A stretch of 64,000 bases of DNA from Sipunculus nudus (Eukaryota > Annelida > Sipuncula > Golfingiida > Sipunculidae): the NCBI GenBank assembly GCA_026874595.1, contig CM049319.1, positions 57,916,917 to 57,980,916 on the forward strand. Reading direction: 5' to 3'. Made by a program: the position numbers and the translations under genes. This document shows, in pieces, positions 12,060 to 23,626 of this stretch. Each line of letters opens with the position of its first letter. Position 1 is the stretch's first letter. Under the pieces are notes generated by a model. It was not told where the DNA came from, searched no databases, and saw nothing but the letters and a program-made list of their open reading frames with translations.

Positions 12060-12760
12060 ATGTCTTGTGACCTCTAACCTAATTAATATATCGGTACATG
12101 CATTTTGTTGAGACTTTAGATCAAGTGAAATTTGTATTGATAAATATTTATGAGTTAAATAGAATAAATCTACCATATTTTGGCGTCATCATGGTGCCAT
12201 CAAATTCTGTTGACCTCTGACCTCATTAAATGAACATGGATTTAAGGGAAGGTGTTATATTGGTTCAATTAGAGTTTTCACTAAGGTCTACAGTATTCCA
12301 GGTAATTTATTGCAATTACACCTCTGGCCTCATTAATTGTGTATGAATTTTTTGCCTATAGTTGACTTGGGCATGATAATCTGTTGGTGAAAGGTTATGG
12401 AATTTGTGAAGTTCTATCAAATCAAGTAAATTATTACTGTGATATTACAAGATAAACAGGCCCTAGAAGTAGCCTAGTTTCCTCTGACCTAATTAAATAT
12501 ACAAACTTTCTGAGAATTTTATTCAGAAACTATATTGGTTAACGTTTATAACTTGCATGAAAATCAATCAGATATTTGGTGAGGCATCTCAGTGCCACCG
12601 AAGGCTAATGACTTCTGCTCTCATTATGTGCATGGATTTTCATTAATTTTTTTCACGTTCCGATTTAGTTATAATGATGGCCTCACAAAGTAGCTTGGTG
12701 TCCTCCGACCCCACTAGGAATTAGTTTACTACACCCATAATCATACCTGGGCAAGAAAAA
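12060..12760. repeat. Degenerate tandem monomers with TGACCTCTGACCT-like cores
   Basis: Blocks beginning with variants of GACCTCTGACCTCATTAA recur at about 12068, 12219, 12321, 12480, 12608 and 12700, spaced about 90-160 bp. A single similar block lies at about 39645. They occupy the region expected to be the LINE 5' UTR. The best copy (12219) is a perfect direct repeat of the nuclear-receptor half-site with 1-base spacing. Confidence 0.5.
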
Positions 12761-13243
12761 CTGTTGGTAAAAAGATATGATGATTTTTGTAAAAATCTGT
12801 CAGATCCCTATAAAATTATCACTGTAACACTAAAATTAACAGTAGAACTGACTATGGGTACACTATGGGTGTATATAAAGTAATTTATAAGTAAATATTT
12901 ATGTTTACACTCTTTTTAGGTGCTTTTATAAAATGTTTGCATCATTTGCCCAGTACGAATATTAATATTCCATAATTATCATGTTTGTATTGTAACTTAC
13001 AGCATGAGACTTATCTCCAGAAATAATTAAAAAAAAAGAAAAAAAAAAGCTTAGTCTTAGTTAAATTGTCTCAACCTGTTGAAACTGTAACTCCTCATCC
13101 TGAATGGTAATCTTATTGTAAAGCTTAGACTAAAATACATATATTAATAATTCTGATAAGCTGAATCACAAGTTGTAGATTTGTAATATGGAATATCAAT
13201 ATGGTAGTGATACAGGTTATCAATTTATTAAATATTATTTCTA

Positions 13244-13270
13244 ATTTTTTTTTTTTTGGGGGGGGGGGAA
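13244..13270. repeat. Poly-T/poly-G homopolymer junction
   Basis: A run of T directly followed by a run of G. No function is inferred; the length may be unreliable in assembly. Confidence 0.8.
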
Positions 13271-13773
13271 TTTTGTAAAGTTGAGTGTAAATTGAGCTAT
13301 GAATTATAATTTTAACTGTAATGCACTATAGTATATAACTGGGATACATTAAACTATATACGCAATATTTAAACATATATATACGTACATACATAAAGGT
13401 TCAAGGTTGACCAGAATCTCTAATACAATATTATATAGTATAATCGTGGAAATTACTGAAAGAGAAGCTAAGCATTCTCATCTAATTTTAACATATCATC
13501 TGATATTATATCGTCTCATCTAATATTAACAATAATTTTAACATACCATGCATAAAAAAGGCATACAAATTCAATATCCCTTACTTGATACCAAAGATGG
13601 TTGTGTATCTAAATTCATTTGTAAAAAAATCCATTTAAATCCATCTCAGATTTATCTCAAAATTAGCATAAATGTATATATAGCACAATCATCTCCATAA
13701 GGAAAAATACTTTTCAATTCTTAGGGATTGGATACATGTATCTATCTCTCTATTAATAAAATTTGGCTCAGCA

Positions 13774-13901
13774 AATTACACGATACTGACATCATTTCTG
13801 GCATATGCATAGCGAATGTATAGAAAAATTTGTATATTATATATTATCAAAGTCAGATCAGTGGTTTTGATATTAGGCAATCTTAAAGTGTAACAATGGG
13901 T
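13774..13901 (+). repeat. Right copy of 128-bp direct repeat flanking the LINE
   Basis: Matches 7498-7625 and then continues into the rest of the host element, as the uninterrupted copy does in reverse near 61280-61420. The sequence to its left (before 13774) is unrelated to the host element, which marks the LINE 5' boundary. Confidence 0.65.
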
Positions 13902-14824
13902 TTTTAATGGAAAATGAAGTTTTTCATTAATATTTCGAAGGAATTAAGTCCTAGTGATCAAATTCTTGACATGGTAGGGGATTTTGGAGACATCTAACTG
14001 TATGCCAAATTTAAGGAACTTAGAGCTGAAGCTGGGGAGCTGAGCTCTAGCAAACTGCATAACACTAGCTTGATGTAAACAATATGTGACATGGTGCTTG
14101 AAAACTTGAATAAAATCTACAGTTTTTGATCAACTGGTTTCAAATTTTTGGTGTAAACAGACATAATGCTAAAAAAACATGCTGTGAAAATTAACTCCAC
14201 AGTACTTACAGGGAAAAAACGTGCCATGGTCAAACTTGGGCAAAGTTTAAGGTACCAATTTTATATTTTTGCCAAAATTTAAAAAATTTTTACAGATTTT
14301 GATCTAATTTTTGGTATACATTTAAATTTTGATAAATTAAAGTTGTATTACTGAAAATAGTCCCTACCTTTAACACTTTTGGTCTTAAGTGACCAAATAT
14401 CTTTCCTGATTTTTTTACAAAGTCCATTATGTTTGGGCCCACAACTTTTTTTAAATTAAATTATACTGACTTAATTTCTGGCATGTACATAGGAACTATA
14501 TTTAGGAATATTTATTGTAAATATGAAGAAAACCAGATGAGTGGTTTTGATATTAGGCAGGCCTGAAGTGTGAAAATAGATTTCTAATAAAAAATTTAGG
14601 TTTTTCCTTAATATCTCGAAGGAACGAAGTCCTATTGACCCAATTTTCGGCATGGTAAGAGATTTTTGGGGACATCTAACTGTATGGCGAATCTCAGATT
14701 TGTAGGTCCAATGGTGTCGAAACGTGCCAGTCTTACGGACGGACATCCGGACGGACGGACGACGGACAATGGACCACGACTATAGCTCAGATTACTTATA
14801 AGTTATAGTCAGCTGAGCTAAAAA

Positions 14825-16607
14825 AAGACTTGTCAATAGACTTGTCAATTTTTGATTCATTCAAATACAAAATAGCCTTAAGCTTGTACCAAATAGAACG
14901 TAGTGAACGATTTGAACCAAACCCCACCTATATGTACATGTAAAGCATTTATTAACACCCTGACATTTGCTGAAGACTGGGCTTCAGTCTGGTCCAGCCA
15001 GTGAGCTTTCGGTGTCGGAACGCCTAGGAAAATTACCGCCACCTGGCGGTTAATTGTTACTCATTCAACGTTGTCGGATTTGCCCGTAGTCTCTTACACA
15101 GACACACGGTAGCGCTCCGCAAGCCCGGCTAATTTGCCCGTTGAAGCTAGCGCAATGGTTTCAAAGTTATAATTCATATTTTAAGCAAAGATCTGCCAAT
15201 TTTTAAAACCGTCGTTTAGTCTGCGCCGACATCGCATGGAAACTTGCTTGCAAGAACAATATCCAGTTGCCCTAACTGTAACTGTTATATTTTTGTACTT
15301 TATATTCCGGGAATCTTGTCATGGAAGTAGGCCCAACAGAGAGCAGAAAACGTCAGCACATGCTCTCTCACCAGGGTGGTATTTACACTCGCTGCCTATA
15401 AACGCTTCCCGTGCATTTGTTAGGTTTTCATTTGTGGCCCCCGTTTATACAACATTTGGTATTCCTAGGTCTGCATTTAGTATATGTATAATAAATAGAG
15501 GTTTTAGGTCCAACAAAGCATAATTAGGAAATACACGTACACTTCAGTATAAAGGTAAGGTGAACGTGCTCCACAATGTCCAATTATGTGTGGCCTCTGC
15601 AATTTTACCTGAACCAGTGAGCAGTGGCGTACCGCCATCGTCTGCGGCGCCCGGGGTGGTCATGGAATTTGCTGTCCCTGTTAACAACATTATAAGACTT
15701 TAAACACGCAAAAACATGTGGTCAATTTTCTTTGTTTTAGATGTTTTGAAGACGCGCAATTGTATCGTATTATTCACTGAAAGGACATATTTCGCCCCAC
15801 ACTGAAGAAAAAAATTACACAAATGTGTAAATCAAACAAAAACTGATTTGCCCTTTGCTCTTTGCTTATGAAAACCGAAATAGGCCTATATCTAACTTAC
15901 TTCAATCAAGGATGTTTATAATGTTACGCAGTTCAACGGAAATGATAGCCCATAACTGGAGAAAATACCATTATATTGCAGGTTTCACATATGAAGCCCC
16001 TATAAAAGAAACAAGTGTTTTAAACCCACTTCTTTTTTAATGAACATATATAGGCTTTAGAAATTTTGCACAAAATAGGGGTCAACTGGGACAAAGTAGG
16101 GCTGATGTGGGACTCTGCATGCTAATCTGCTGGTTATACCCTATTTTGAGGGTGCTGAATTCAAATCTGGATGATGCCACTCTGGCATCCTTGAGGGTTT
16201 TGAGATATTCAAGATGGCCGCCAAGATAGACGGCAAATATGAAATTTATATATATTTGCAAATATATTGTGTATATATGTACTTTTAAGGATTAATATGC
16301 AAGAAATTTTGTAAGGAGATCAATTATGTGCACTACTATGACATGTTAAAAGAAATAAACCAAAATGGCGCCCAAAATGGCTGCCGTAGCATGAAATTAG
16401 CATATTGAGAATTTTTTTCAAAACTACCGTTTTGTGGACCTTAAAAAAATGCTATAGATTCAAATTGTTTAGCTTAAAACTGTTTAATTTCAGCCTTAAA
16501 TATTGTTCAAAATTGTCGGAAAGATGGCCCCAACAATATGAAAAAAGCACATTTTTACATATAATATATAGAATTTTTTAAACACGAGACCAAAAATCGC
16601 AAATATT
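14825..16607. other. Unassigned non-coding DNA
   Basis: No gene is supported. A short inverted motif around 15040-15056 (ACCGCCA/TGGCGGT) and a CAGTGGCGTACCG phrase near 15620 look like transposon debris. The 95-codon ORF at 15236 has no recognisable domain. Confidence 0.4.
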
Positions 16608-18136
16608 TTTTTAGCTCAGCTGACTGTAAGTCATCTGAGCTTTAGCTATCAGTCTTTGTCCGTCGCCCGTCCGGGCGTCCGGTCGTCTGCCCGTTAACAG
16701 GGCTCAAATCGTAACCGCACATCTTTAAAGGTCTCAAAAACAGAGAAAAAAAATCACAAAAAACAGGTGGCGCCACCAGTCTGCAGAAACTGATGAAACG
16801 TTCCATGTTCAATATCCATGCAAAGAATCATGATGACCAATGTATTAGTTGTTGAGATACTTGAGCTTTTGTATTAAATTTTCAATTATTCTCGGGGATA
16901 CTTCAGAGCCCCATAGCTCTAAGGTTTTGGGTAACAGAGACCTAATTTTAGCTCTCCAAGGAGACTTTTCATTGGCCTCTCTGCATGTCATGAGAGAAGA
17001 TTCTAGGTCCAGTCGTTACGATTTGTGCCCTGTTATCAGATGACCGCATCTTTTAAGGTATCAAAAATAGAGAGAGAAAATGGTAAAATATCGAAAAAAT
17101 ACAGGTGGCGCCAACAGTCAGCAGAAACTGATGAAACACTCCATGATCAATATCCATGCAAAGAATCATGGTGATCAATGCATTAGTTGTTCAGATATTT
17201 GCGTTTTTGTATCAAATTTCTATTATTCTGAGGGGGGGGGGGATACTTCAGAGCCCCATAGCTTTGAGGTTTTGGGTAACAGAGACCAATTTTCGGTTTC
17301 CAAGGAGACTTAATTTTGGCCTCTCTGCATGTCAAGAAAAAAGAGTCTAGGTCCAGTCGTTACGATTTGTGCCCTGTTATCAGATGACCGCATCTTTTAA
17401 GGTATCAAAAAAAGAGAGAGAAAATTGTAAAATATCGAAAAAATACAGTTGGCGCCAACAGTCTGCAGAAACTGATGAAACACTCCATGATCAATATCCA
17501 TGCAAAGAATCATGGTGATCAATGCTTTAGTTGTTCAGATATTTGAGTTTTTGTATCAAATTTCCATTATTCTGGGGGGGGGGGGGGGTACTTCAGAGCC
17601 CAATAGCTTATAGAATCTGGGTAACAGAGACCTAATTCCAGGTTTCCAAGGAGACTTTTCATGGGCCTCCCCACATGTAAAGATAGAAGATTCTAGGTGC
17701 AGTCGTTATGATTTGTGCCCTGTTAACAGATGACCCCATCTTTTAAGGTCTCAAAAATAGAGAAAAAATCGTAAAAAATCGAAAAAATACAGGTGGCGCC
17801 ATCAGCCTGCAGAAATTGATGAAACACTCCATGATCAATATCTATGTAAAGAATCATTGTGATCAATGCATTAGTTGTTCAGATACTTGAGCTTTTGTGT
17901 CAAATTTTCCATTTTTCTGTGGGGTACTTTGGAGCCTCATAGCTCGAAGAATATTGGTAACAGAGACTTAATTCAGGGTGTTCAAGGAGATTTTTCATGG
18001 ACCTCTCTGGATGTAACATTAGAAGATTCCAGGTCCAGCGGTTACGATTTGTTCCCTGTTAACGTACGGACGGACAGACGACGGAAAAAGAGTGATCGCT
18101 ACAGCTCAGATGACTTTCAGTCAGCTGAGCTAAAAA
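16608..18136. mobile_element. Foldback element with terminal hairpins enclosing degenerate satellite monomers
   Basis: The left end is TTTTTTAGCTCAGCTGACT then AGTCATCTGAGCT followed by TTGTCCGTCG. The right end is the inverse complement (CGACGG, then AGCTCAGATGACT and AGTCAGCTGAGCT). The terminal inverted repeats are about 60 bp, and each arm holds its own hairpin. Inside are four diverged monomers, each with a GGTGGCGCCACC variant (16766, about 17105, 17450, 17798). They are the reverse complement of the 336-bp satellite at 54.9-59.3 kb. G-runs at 17228 and 17573 lie in the same monomer position. No protein is encoded. Confidence 0.8.
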
Positions 18137-20304
18137 TGTACAAAGAATCGCCTATTTTTAAAAAGTTCATGGTGTTGTTGTGGCAAGATGTATTTCAATG
18201 ATCATCAACCTCAGAATTTTTAAAAAGAATAGATTGATATTTTGATGATAACATTTTATTCAAATATTTGTTCAGTTAGTAACATTAGTTATGCATTTTG
18301 ATTCCATAAATACCTGTTGTGTCTTTACCCTTCCAAAGCAGTAAAACTACAGTTGTCGTAAACTCCTTCACTAGCAGGGTTTACCGAATATCACCACCAG
18401 GAAATTAGTCCAAGGCCAAGAACTTCCGATCAACGAGCAAAATCTGACGCATGGTCAAAACATACTGGACAGCCAACTCCCTAGGAGCAATACATGGCAA
18501 TCCCTACTAATTAACTATAAAAAAAAACAGAGGTTCAGTGATTGTTTGAAGAAATGTAGGATGACAGGTGTGTAAGGGGTGAGTTTATTCGCAGTGATCA
18601 CTGGCTGTTTTCTGTATATAAATTGTCACTGTGTCATACATGCAATATCTTGTACACATGGTAACAATTAATGGTGATCGGTTTTAACCAGTATCTTTCA
18701 ACCATGTCATACTTCACTATATCCCAGGCAATAAATAATTTCAAAGTGACTTTTTATATCACCATCATGTTTCCGTAATGGAAACTTTGAATTTCATAAC
18801 TGACAAGGAAGAAGAAATTTTTAAATATTTCAATTTTTCAAGAATTACCAACGATTTTCAGAACATCCAAGGATAAACTATAAAATTTCCTTGATTTTAT
18901 ATGGTATGCAATCCCTGATATTTATTAATTTTGAAAAAAAAACTTATCTTTACTGCTATAAAACAGTTAAATTAATTGATGGTTGAGATAAAGTCACTCC
19001 TTGAATCATATGTTAATTTATACTATTTTATAGTAACTAGAATCTCATTCTGTAGTGCAAATCTGTTGTCAGTGTAACAATGAAAATAAACAATTACATT
19101 CCAGAAAGTTGATATGGCCTTTGTTATAATTTGCATATAAACCAAATATTTGTATGTTTATTATTAAAATAAAAATAGATTATAAATGAGACTATAATGA
19201 GTAAATTAATAAACAGTAAAACAGTATCAGGCTTAAACTTGTCTTAAAGAAATTCGTCTGTAATAAAAAGTAAGTATGCGGGAGAGAAGGGACATCAATG
19301 GGGAGACCTGGGACATATGTCCCAATCCTGGAAATACAAAAGATGGCGCTTAAATTTAAGTCAAAAAACCATATTTTCCGTCTCCACTGGATGCTAAAAC
19401 CTGACTGACCGCTAGATGGGACTTCCGGCCTTATCCATTTGTGTGCACGAGAGGGCAAGGTTCACTAACCGCCTTGTTGGATCCATAGTCATAAGGTCTT
19501 CAGTCATAACTCAAGGGAAGACAAAGGCGGGTATTTATAAAGTCATATTAACACCAGATTTGATTGCAAATGGTACACAGACAGATGAAGCAGCAATTCA
19601 GGTGGCCCCCTGATGTACAGGATAGTGCAAAACTTTGTATTTTAATGAGACCATCAGAGCTGAAGGTCTCGAGGCCGGTCTTGGCCTCGAAGCTGGCCTC
19701 GGGGATTTCGCCGGCCTCAGCCTTGGCCTCGGAAGGCCATGACTCGGACTCGAGCCCTGCGGCCTAGGTGGCCGACTCGAGGACGCGCAAGCTTGACCTT
19801 TTTTGGATGTACTGTGCTTTCATTTGTCCACAGGGTTCAAAATTTTCGGGAGCCCGCTGGCCAATCACCCGTATTTTGTGGCTCACTCCCGTGAAATGTG
19901 AAGGTGCAAACTTGTTGGGCCCGTAAAAATCTGCCTTCAGGTGCTAGATTAAAGCCCCTCTATTTTCAGTCTCTCTCAGTCTCCATGGTGATATTCTTAA
20001 TTTCCATAATGAAAGGTATGACCCGACGAAGCCGATCATTTAATTTGTGCCTTTAGAATTAGTCTGATTATGTCTACATACGAGGAACGATCGGTACAAT
20101 CTTGGTGAGATGAGGAAAACTGCCAGTTAACCCCAAAGTTTCGTCACTTGAGTAAAAAAAAGAGCCATAAACTGATATATTAACATGCACAAACTTTGTG
20201 AAAAATAGGCGAATCGAGTAAAAATAAATTTGGCAGTAAGAAATCGTTCTCCTTGGATCACAAATAAAGCATAAGTTCAATGAAAGTTCTATTGACATTC
20301 ACAC
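18137..20304. other. Unassigned non-coding DNA with a GC-rich patch
   Basis: No gene is supported. The patch at 19660-19790 repeats GGCCTCG-type words and is far more GC-rich than its surroundings; its ORF is a by-product of the repeats. Confidence 0.45.
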
Positions 20305-21440
20305 TTTCAAGTGTCAACCGGCCATGTTAGCATACACCATGCTGACAAACTCCATGTCAAGTGTTGTTTACATCAAGCCAACCTAGTTGTGCAACCTTCA
20401 CCTGTTTTATGTAACCCGCTCCAGGCAGCTTGCCTTGGCTCAGCTTGGCCACTACTGGCAGGCTTCCCCTCTGCCCTGCATCCCCCCCCCCCCCCCGATG
20501 GTGCATAAACTAGATGTTTTATTTTATTTTTTGTATTTGATTCATTCTTATTCTAGGCTATGCTACATTTTTAGAATTTGTATTGTACAACCAGGGTTAC
20601 AATGATTTATGTGCACATTAAATTGTGTCCACAAAGTGGTGTATTGCTATGAAAGTGTGGATGTTCATCAGATAAGGAATTTCTTACTTCGGAAGGGAAA
20701 AAACTTCACCAGGGTTGAAACTGAATATTAATTCCAGTAATAAATTTATAGCTGTAATAAGCACAATGATATTGTTTGTCCCTCATTCAACCAACAGTGT
20801 GAATACTTTATTTGAAAAGATGTTTTTATTTGATTAAATTTACTGAAACTTTTATTTCGGTGAATAAAATTAAGCATGTACTGAACACTCCAATGTACAA
20901 AACTTTTTAATAGTGAGTAAAGGAATGATCTTGAAGATTCCATGTTGTGGCATTATTTTCTTTTGAATTCACATTTGTGATTTAAAAATAATAAAATATA
21001 TGTTTATGCATTACGTGACCCGATGTGAGGTGAACTCTAGATAAAATAATGATTGCAACTTAGAAATCTAATATTTTAACTTATATTTTCAGATTTTTTA
21101 TAAAAATTTTTAAAACTCGAAGTAAAATAAACGGATCTGATGAAAACTATAAATGGAAAAGTGGACATGCTGAAAAAAATAGGCTTTAAAATAAACTTAA
21201 ATGCATTACTCACTTGAAATTGAAATAAAGGAACTAGTCCCTTCTGTCCACTTGCCTGTCCATCTGTAATTTTTTTATATGCAACACAGTATATCAAAAC
21301 TTTTACTGTTTTTCTTCAAGACAGTCTTGTCAGAGTATTAGTTTTGGAGTCATATATTTAGAACTTTACTATAACCAAGTAGGAGGGCCCCTTTCGTCTT
21401 AGCTTCTCATAAGCAAATACATATACATATATATACGTAT
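20305..21440 (+). mobile_element. Partial copy of palindrome-family element body
   Basis: The sequence parallels 61780-62840 and, reversed, 28990-30070. It includes the block GCAGCTTGCCTTGGCTCAGC near 20428, a poly-C tract (20472-20487) and the AACCAAGTAGGAGGGCCC segment near 21375. Neither terminal palindrome was found, so both ends are truncated or diverged. Confidence 0.7.
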
Positions 21441-22821
21441 ATATGAAATTTGCTGAAATTTCAATGTTGAAATGTGGACCAGCCATTTCCTGTAGTTGAA
21501 AAAAATCGCAGTCGTCCGTTATTAACGCCATTCATCACATGTTCGAAAATATTGAGAACCGCTCGAAGACCAGGATACCTGTGCTGATAACATTACTTCT
21601 GAGTGTTTAGTTGTATGTCAGACTCCGAGATAAAGGATCATTCACAACTAAAGAAGGGCGACCAAGAGGGCCGCACACCAAGTCGTTTCAGGTTAGGTAA
21701 ACCTATTCCATGTGCGTTTCCTGTGTGATGGGCATGTGCGTTTGTTGTGTGATGGGAGGATTTCATCCAGATCCCAGACTTTGTCCTGGTTTGATTGGCT
21801 GGTACACGTGACATCATGGACTGAATTTTAACAACTCAGATCTACTTATGCATGTTGTATTTAATTTCTGCTGAAAATTTGGGACTGACAGAAGCAGAAA
21901 TACTATGCTTTACTGAGATCTAGATTTTTTAGTCACAGGGGATTTCCCAGTATGTGACGTCACTGCGAGTTGACAGTGCTCATAGATGTGCCAATAGTTT
22001 TTGAACAAATCACACAACCTCATGTTTTTGGTGGAAAAAATAGATAGAAAAAATGTTTTTCCTCAAGGATTTGGGCTTATTTTATGTAAAATCTATATTA
22101 ATATTTTTTTCATAGGCAATTATGTTATATGATAATAAAATGATATTTAGAATACGTTTGCTTGACCTTCAAAGATGGACTAGAGATCTGCACATGAGAG
22201 CTTTCGATTGAACCGGATGTGGTATTAAAGTAGCCAGGTGGCGTAGGTACGTCTTACAAGTAAAATCTCTTTAATCCTGTGCAATCACAGGGTTAAGACC
22301 ACACAGGCGCCCGGGTATGTGTAACGTGTTGAACCGACTTATTTCATTGATTTGTAAAGTCCAGTGGTTAAGAGACAGCGCCACACATCACCGCCTCTTA
22401 GATATAGACCATTTCCTTCGAGTTTAGTAGACCCCTAGCTTTATGGGTTAATTAACGTGTCAGAAGATCAGCTGCGTGCCTGAGTTCGGTTTTTGTATAA
22501 GCTCTCTTTACACCCTTCTTTTCCCACGATAACCAGAGAGAATCATCGGAAAATTGCCATATTTGTAGTGTTTACCGACCCAAATATATCTTTGCTGTGA
22601 TTTTATAAACTGACGATATTCATGTTTTTTTCTGAATATTTTCCAAGGATGTGGATTTTTCCTTGTGTGGCACTTGCTTTAGCATGATCAAATCTGAGAC
22701 TGATAAAACCCCCTGTAAATTACGGTCCGAGGACAAGGATCTTGAAGCGGACCAGTCAACACACTTTCTCCGCCAGGAGAGTACGCGTTTATCTCGGTTC
22801 GCGTGTTTGTTTACAGCATTA
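21441..22821. other. Unassigned non-coding DNA
   Basis: I see no gene, RNA gene or recognisable repeat here beyond short low-complexity AT runs. Confidence 0.4.
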
Positions 22822-23131
22822 GGCCAAAAAAATAAAAGGGTATGGTTCTCAGGCATTTTTTTTCAGAAATCAATGCGGGCGGGCGGTATTTTATTTTGGA
22901 CCTTTTTTTTGTATGTTTCGATAAAATTTCATATGATCAGGGAAAAGCATGTAATTGACAGGTTTCTTCTTGCTAAACAGGTAAAAGCACTACATAACAA
23001 AGAAAATCGTATAGAAAATTGTATTATTTTACCTTCTTGAATGATGAAAATCAAAATAAAAATGTTTGATGCGGGGGGTTAAAATTGATGCGGGCGGTGC
23101 CTGAGAACCATACCTTTTATTTTTTTTGGCC
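22822..23131. mobile_element. MITE-like element with ~34-bp terminal inverted repeats
   Basis: The arms 22822-22855 and 23098-23131 are near-perfect inverse complements containing TATGGTTCTCAGGCA and TGCCTGAGAACCATA. The 310-bp interior has no transposase. I could not define a target-site duplication, so the superfamily is unassigned. Confidence 0.7.
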
Positions 23132-23626
23132 TTGGCAATCATGAACAAATTCTCAATTCGCGTGTTTGCTGGTTTATAACATATCATTTTGGGCCATATC
23201 TCCGAAACTATAAACCTTAATTACATAAAATATAGCTTATTTCCTTAAACACTTAATATGTTATTTCCCTCATAACTTTGTCCATCCTGGTCCCATCTTC
23301 AAAAAAGTTGGCTCATTTTTTTTGCCTTCGTCTGATGTATAACATGGTCTCGTCAACTGGTTTGTCTGTCTCTTTGTCAGTGAATCTAGATTTTGCCTTC
23401 TTGTTGGTTTTTGTCTCTGTTATATAGCATTCTACAAGCCACAGTTTACCAGGAATCACTTTGTAACTTCCACCTATCGTATATCTGAACGATTTCTTGA
23501 AGCTGTGTGTGTATTTCAAATTGGTCAACGTTCAAGGTCATGAAAACACGTCAGATTATTATTTCCAGTGTAACTTTGTCAAAATTGGTCCAATCTTCAC
23601 AAGCTATGGGTCATTTTCTTCCTTTT

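Larger units (their letters stand above)
7623..13773 (-). mobile_element. L1/Tx1-like LINE, decayed, inserted in copy 1 element
   Basis: On the minus strand it runs from about 13773 (5' end) through endonuclease (11644-10982) and reverse transcriptase (10335-8475) to a zinc-finger C-terminus (8452-7877) and an A-rich tail (poly-T at 7623-7650 on the plus strand). Three reading frames are used for one protein, so the element is dead. Flanking copies of the same ~128-bp sequence (7498-7625 and 13774-13901) mark the insertion. The stretch 11645-13773, which should hold the 5' UTR and ORF1, has no recognisable ORF1. Confidence 0.85.
5898..14824 (+). mobile_element. Palindrome-ended, Helentron-like element (copy 1), split by a LINE
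   Basis: The left end begins AAACAAGGGACCCATGGGTC and continues GGCGCTCAGCTG. The right end is a hairpin made of AGCTCAGATTACTTATAAG then AGTCAGCTGAGCT followed by A-run, preceded by a GGAC-rich tract. The two ends differ but share a subterminal inverted CTCAGCTG/CAGCTGAG. The body is interrupted at 7626-13773 by a LINE. Without that insertion and one copy of its flanking duplication the element is about 2.65 kb, close to the ~2.57 kb calculated for the copy at 54585-62946. No transposase or helicase ORF was seen, so it is non-autonomous. The left ~600 bp (to ~6507) is repeated at 28278-28876. Confidence 0.6.

Noticed and set aside
5898-14824. Canonical Helitron (5'-TC, 3'-hairpin plus CTRR)
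   Set aside because: The 5' end reads AAACAAGGG, and the 3' CTAA overlaps the hairpin itself instead of following it. The subterminal inverted repeats fit the Helentron/HINE layout better, and even that is a hypothesis.
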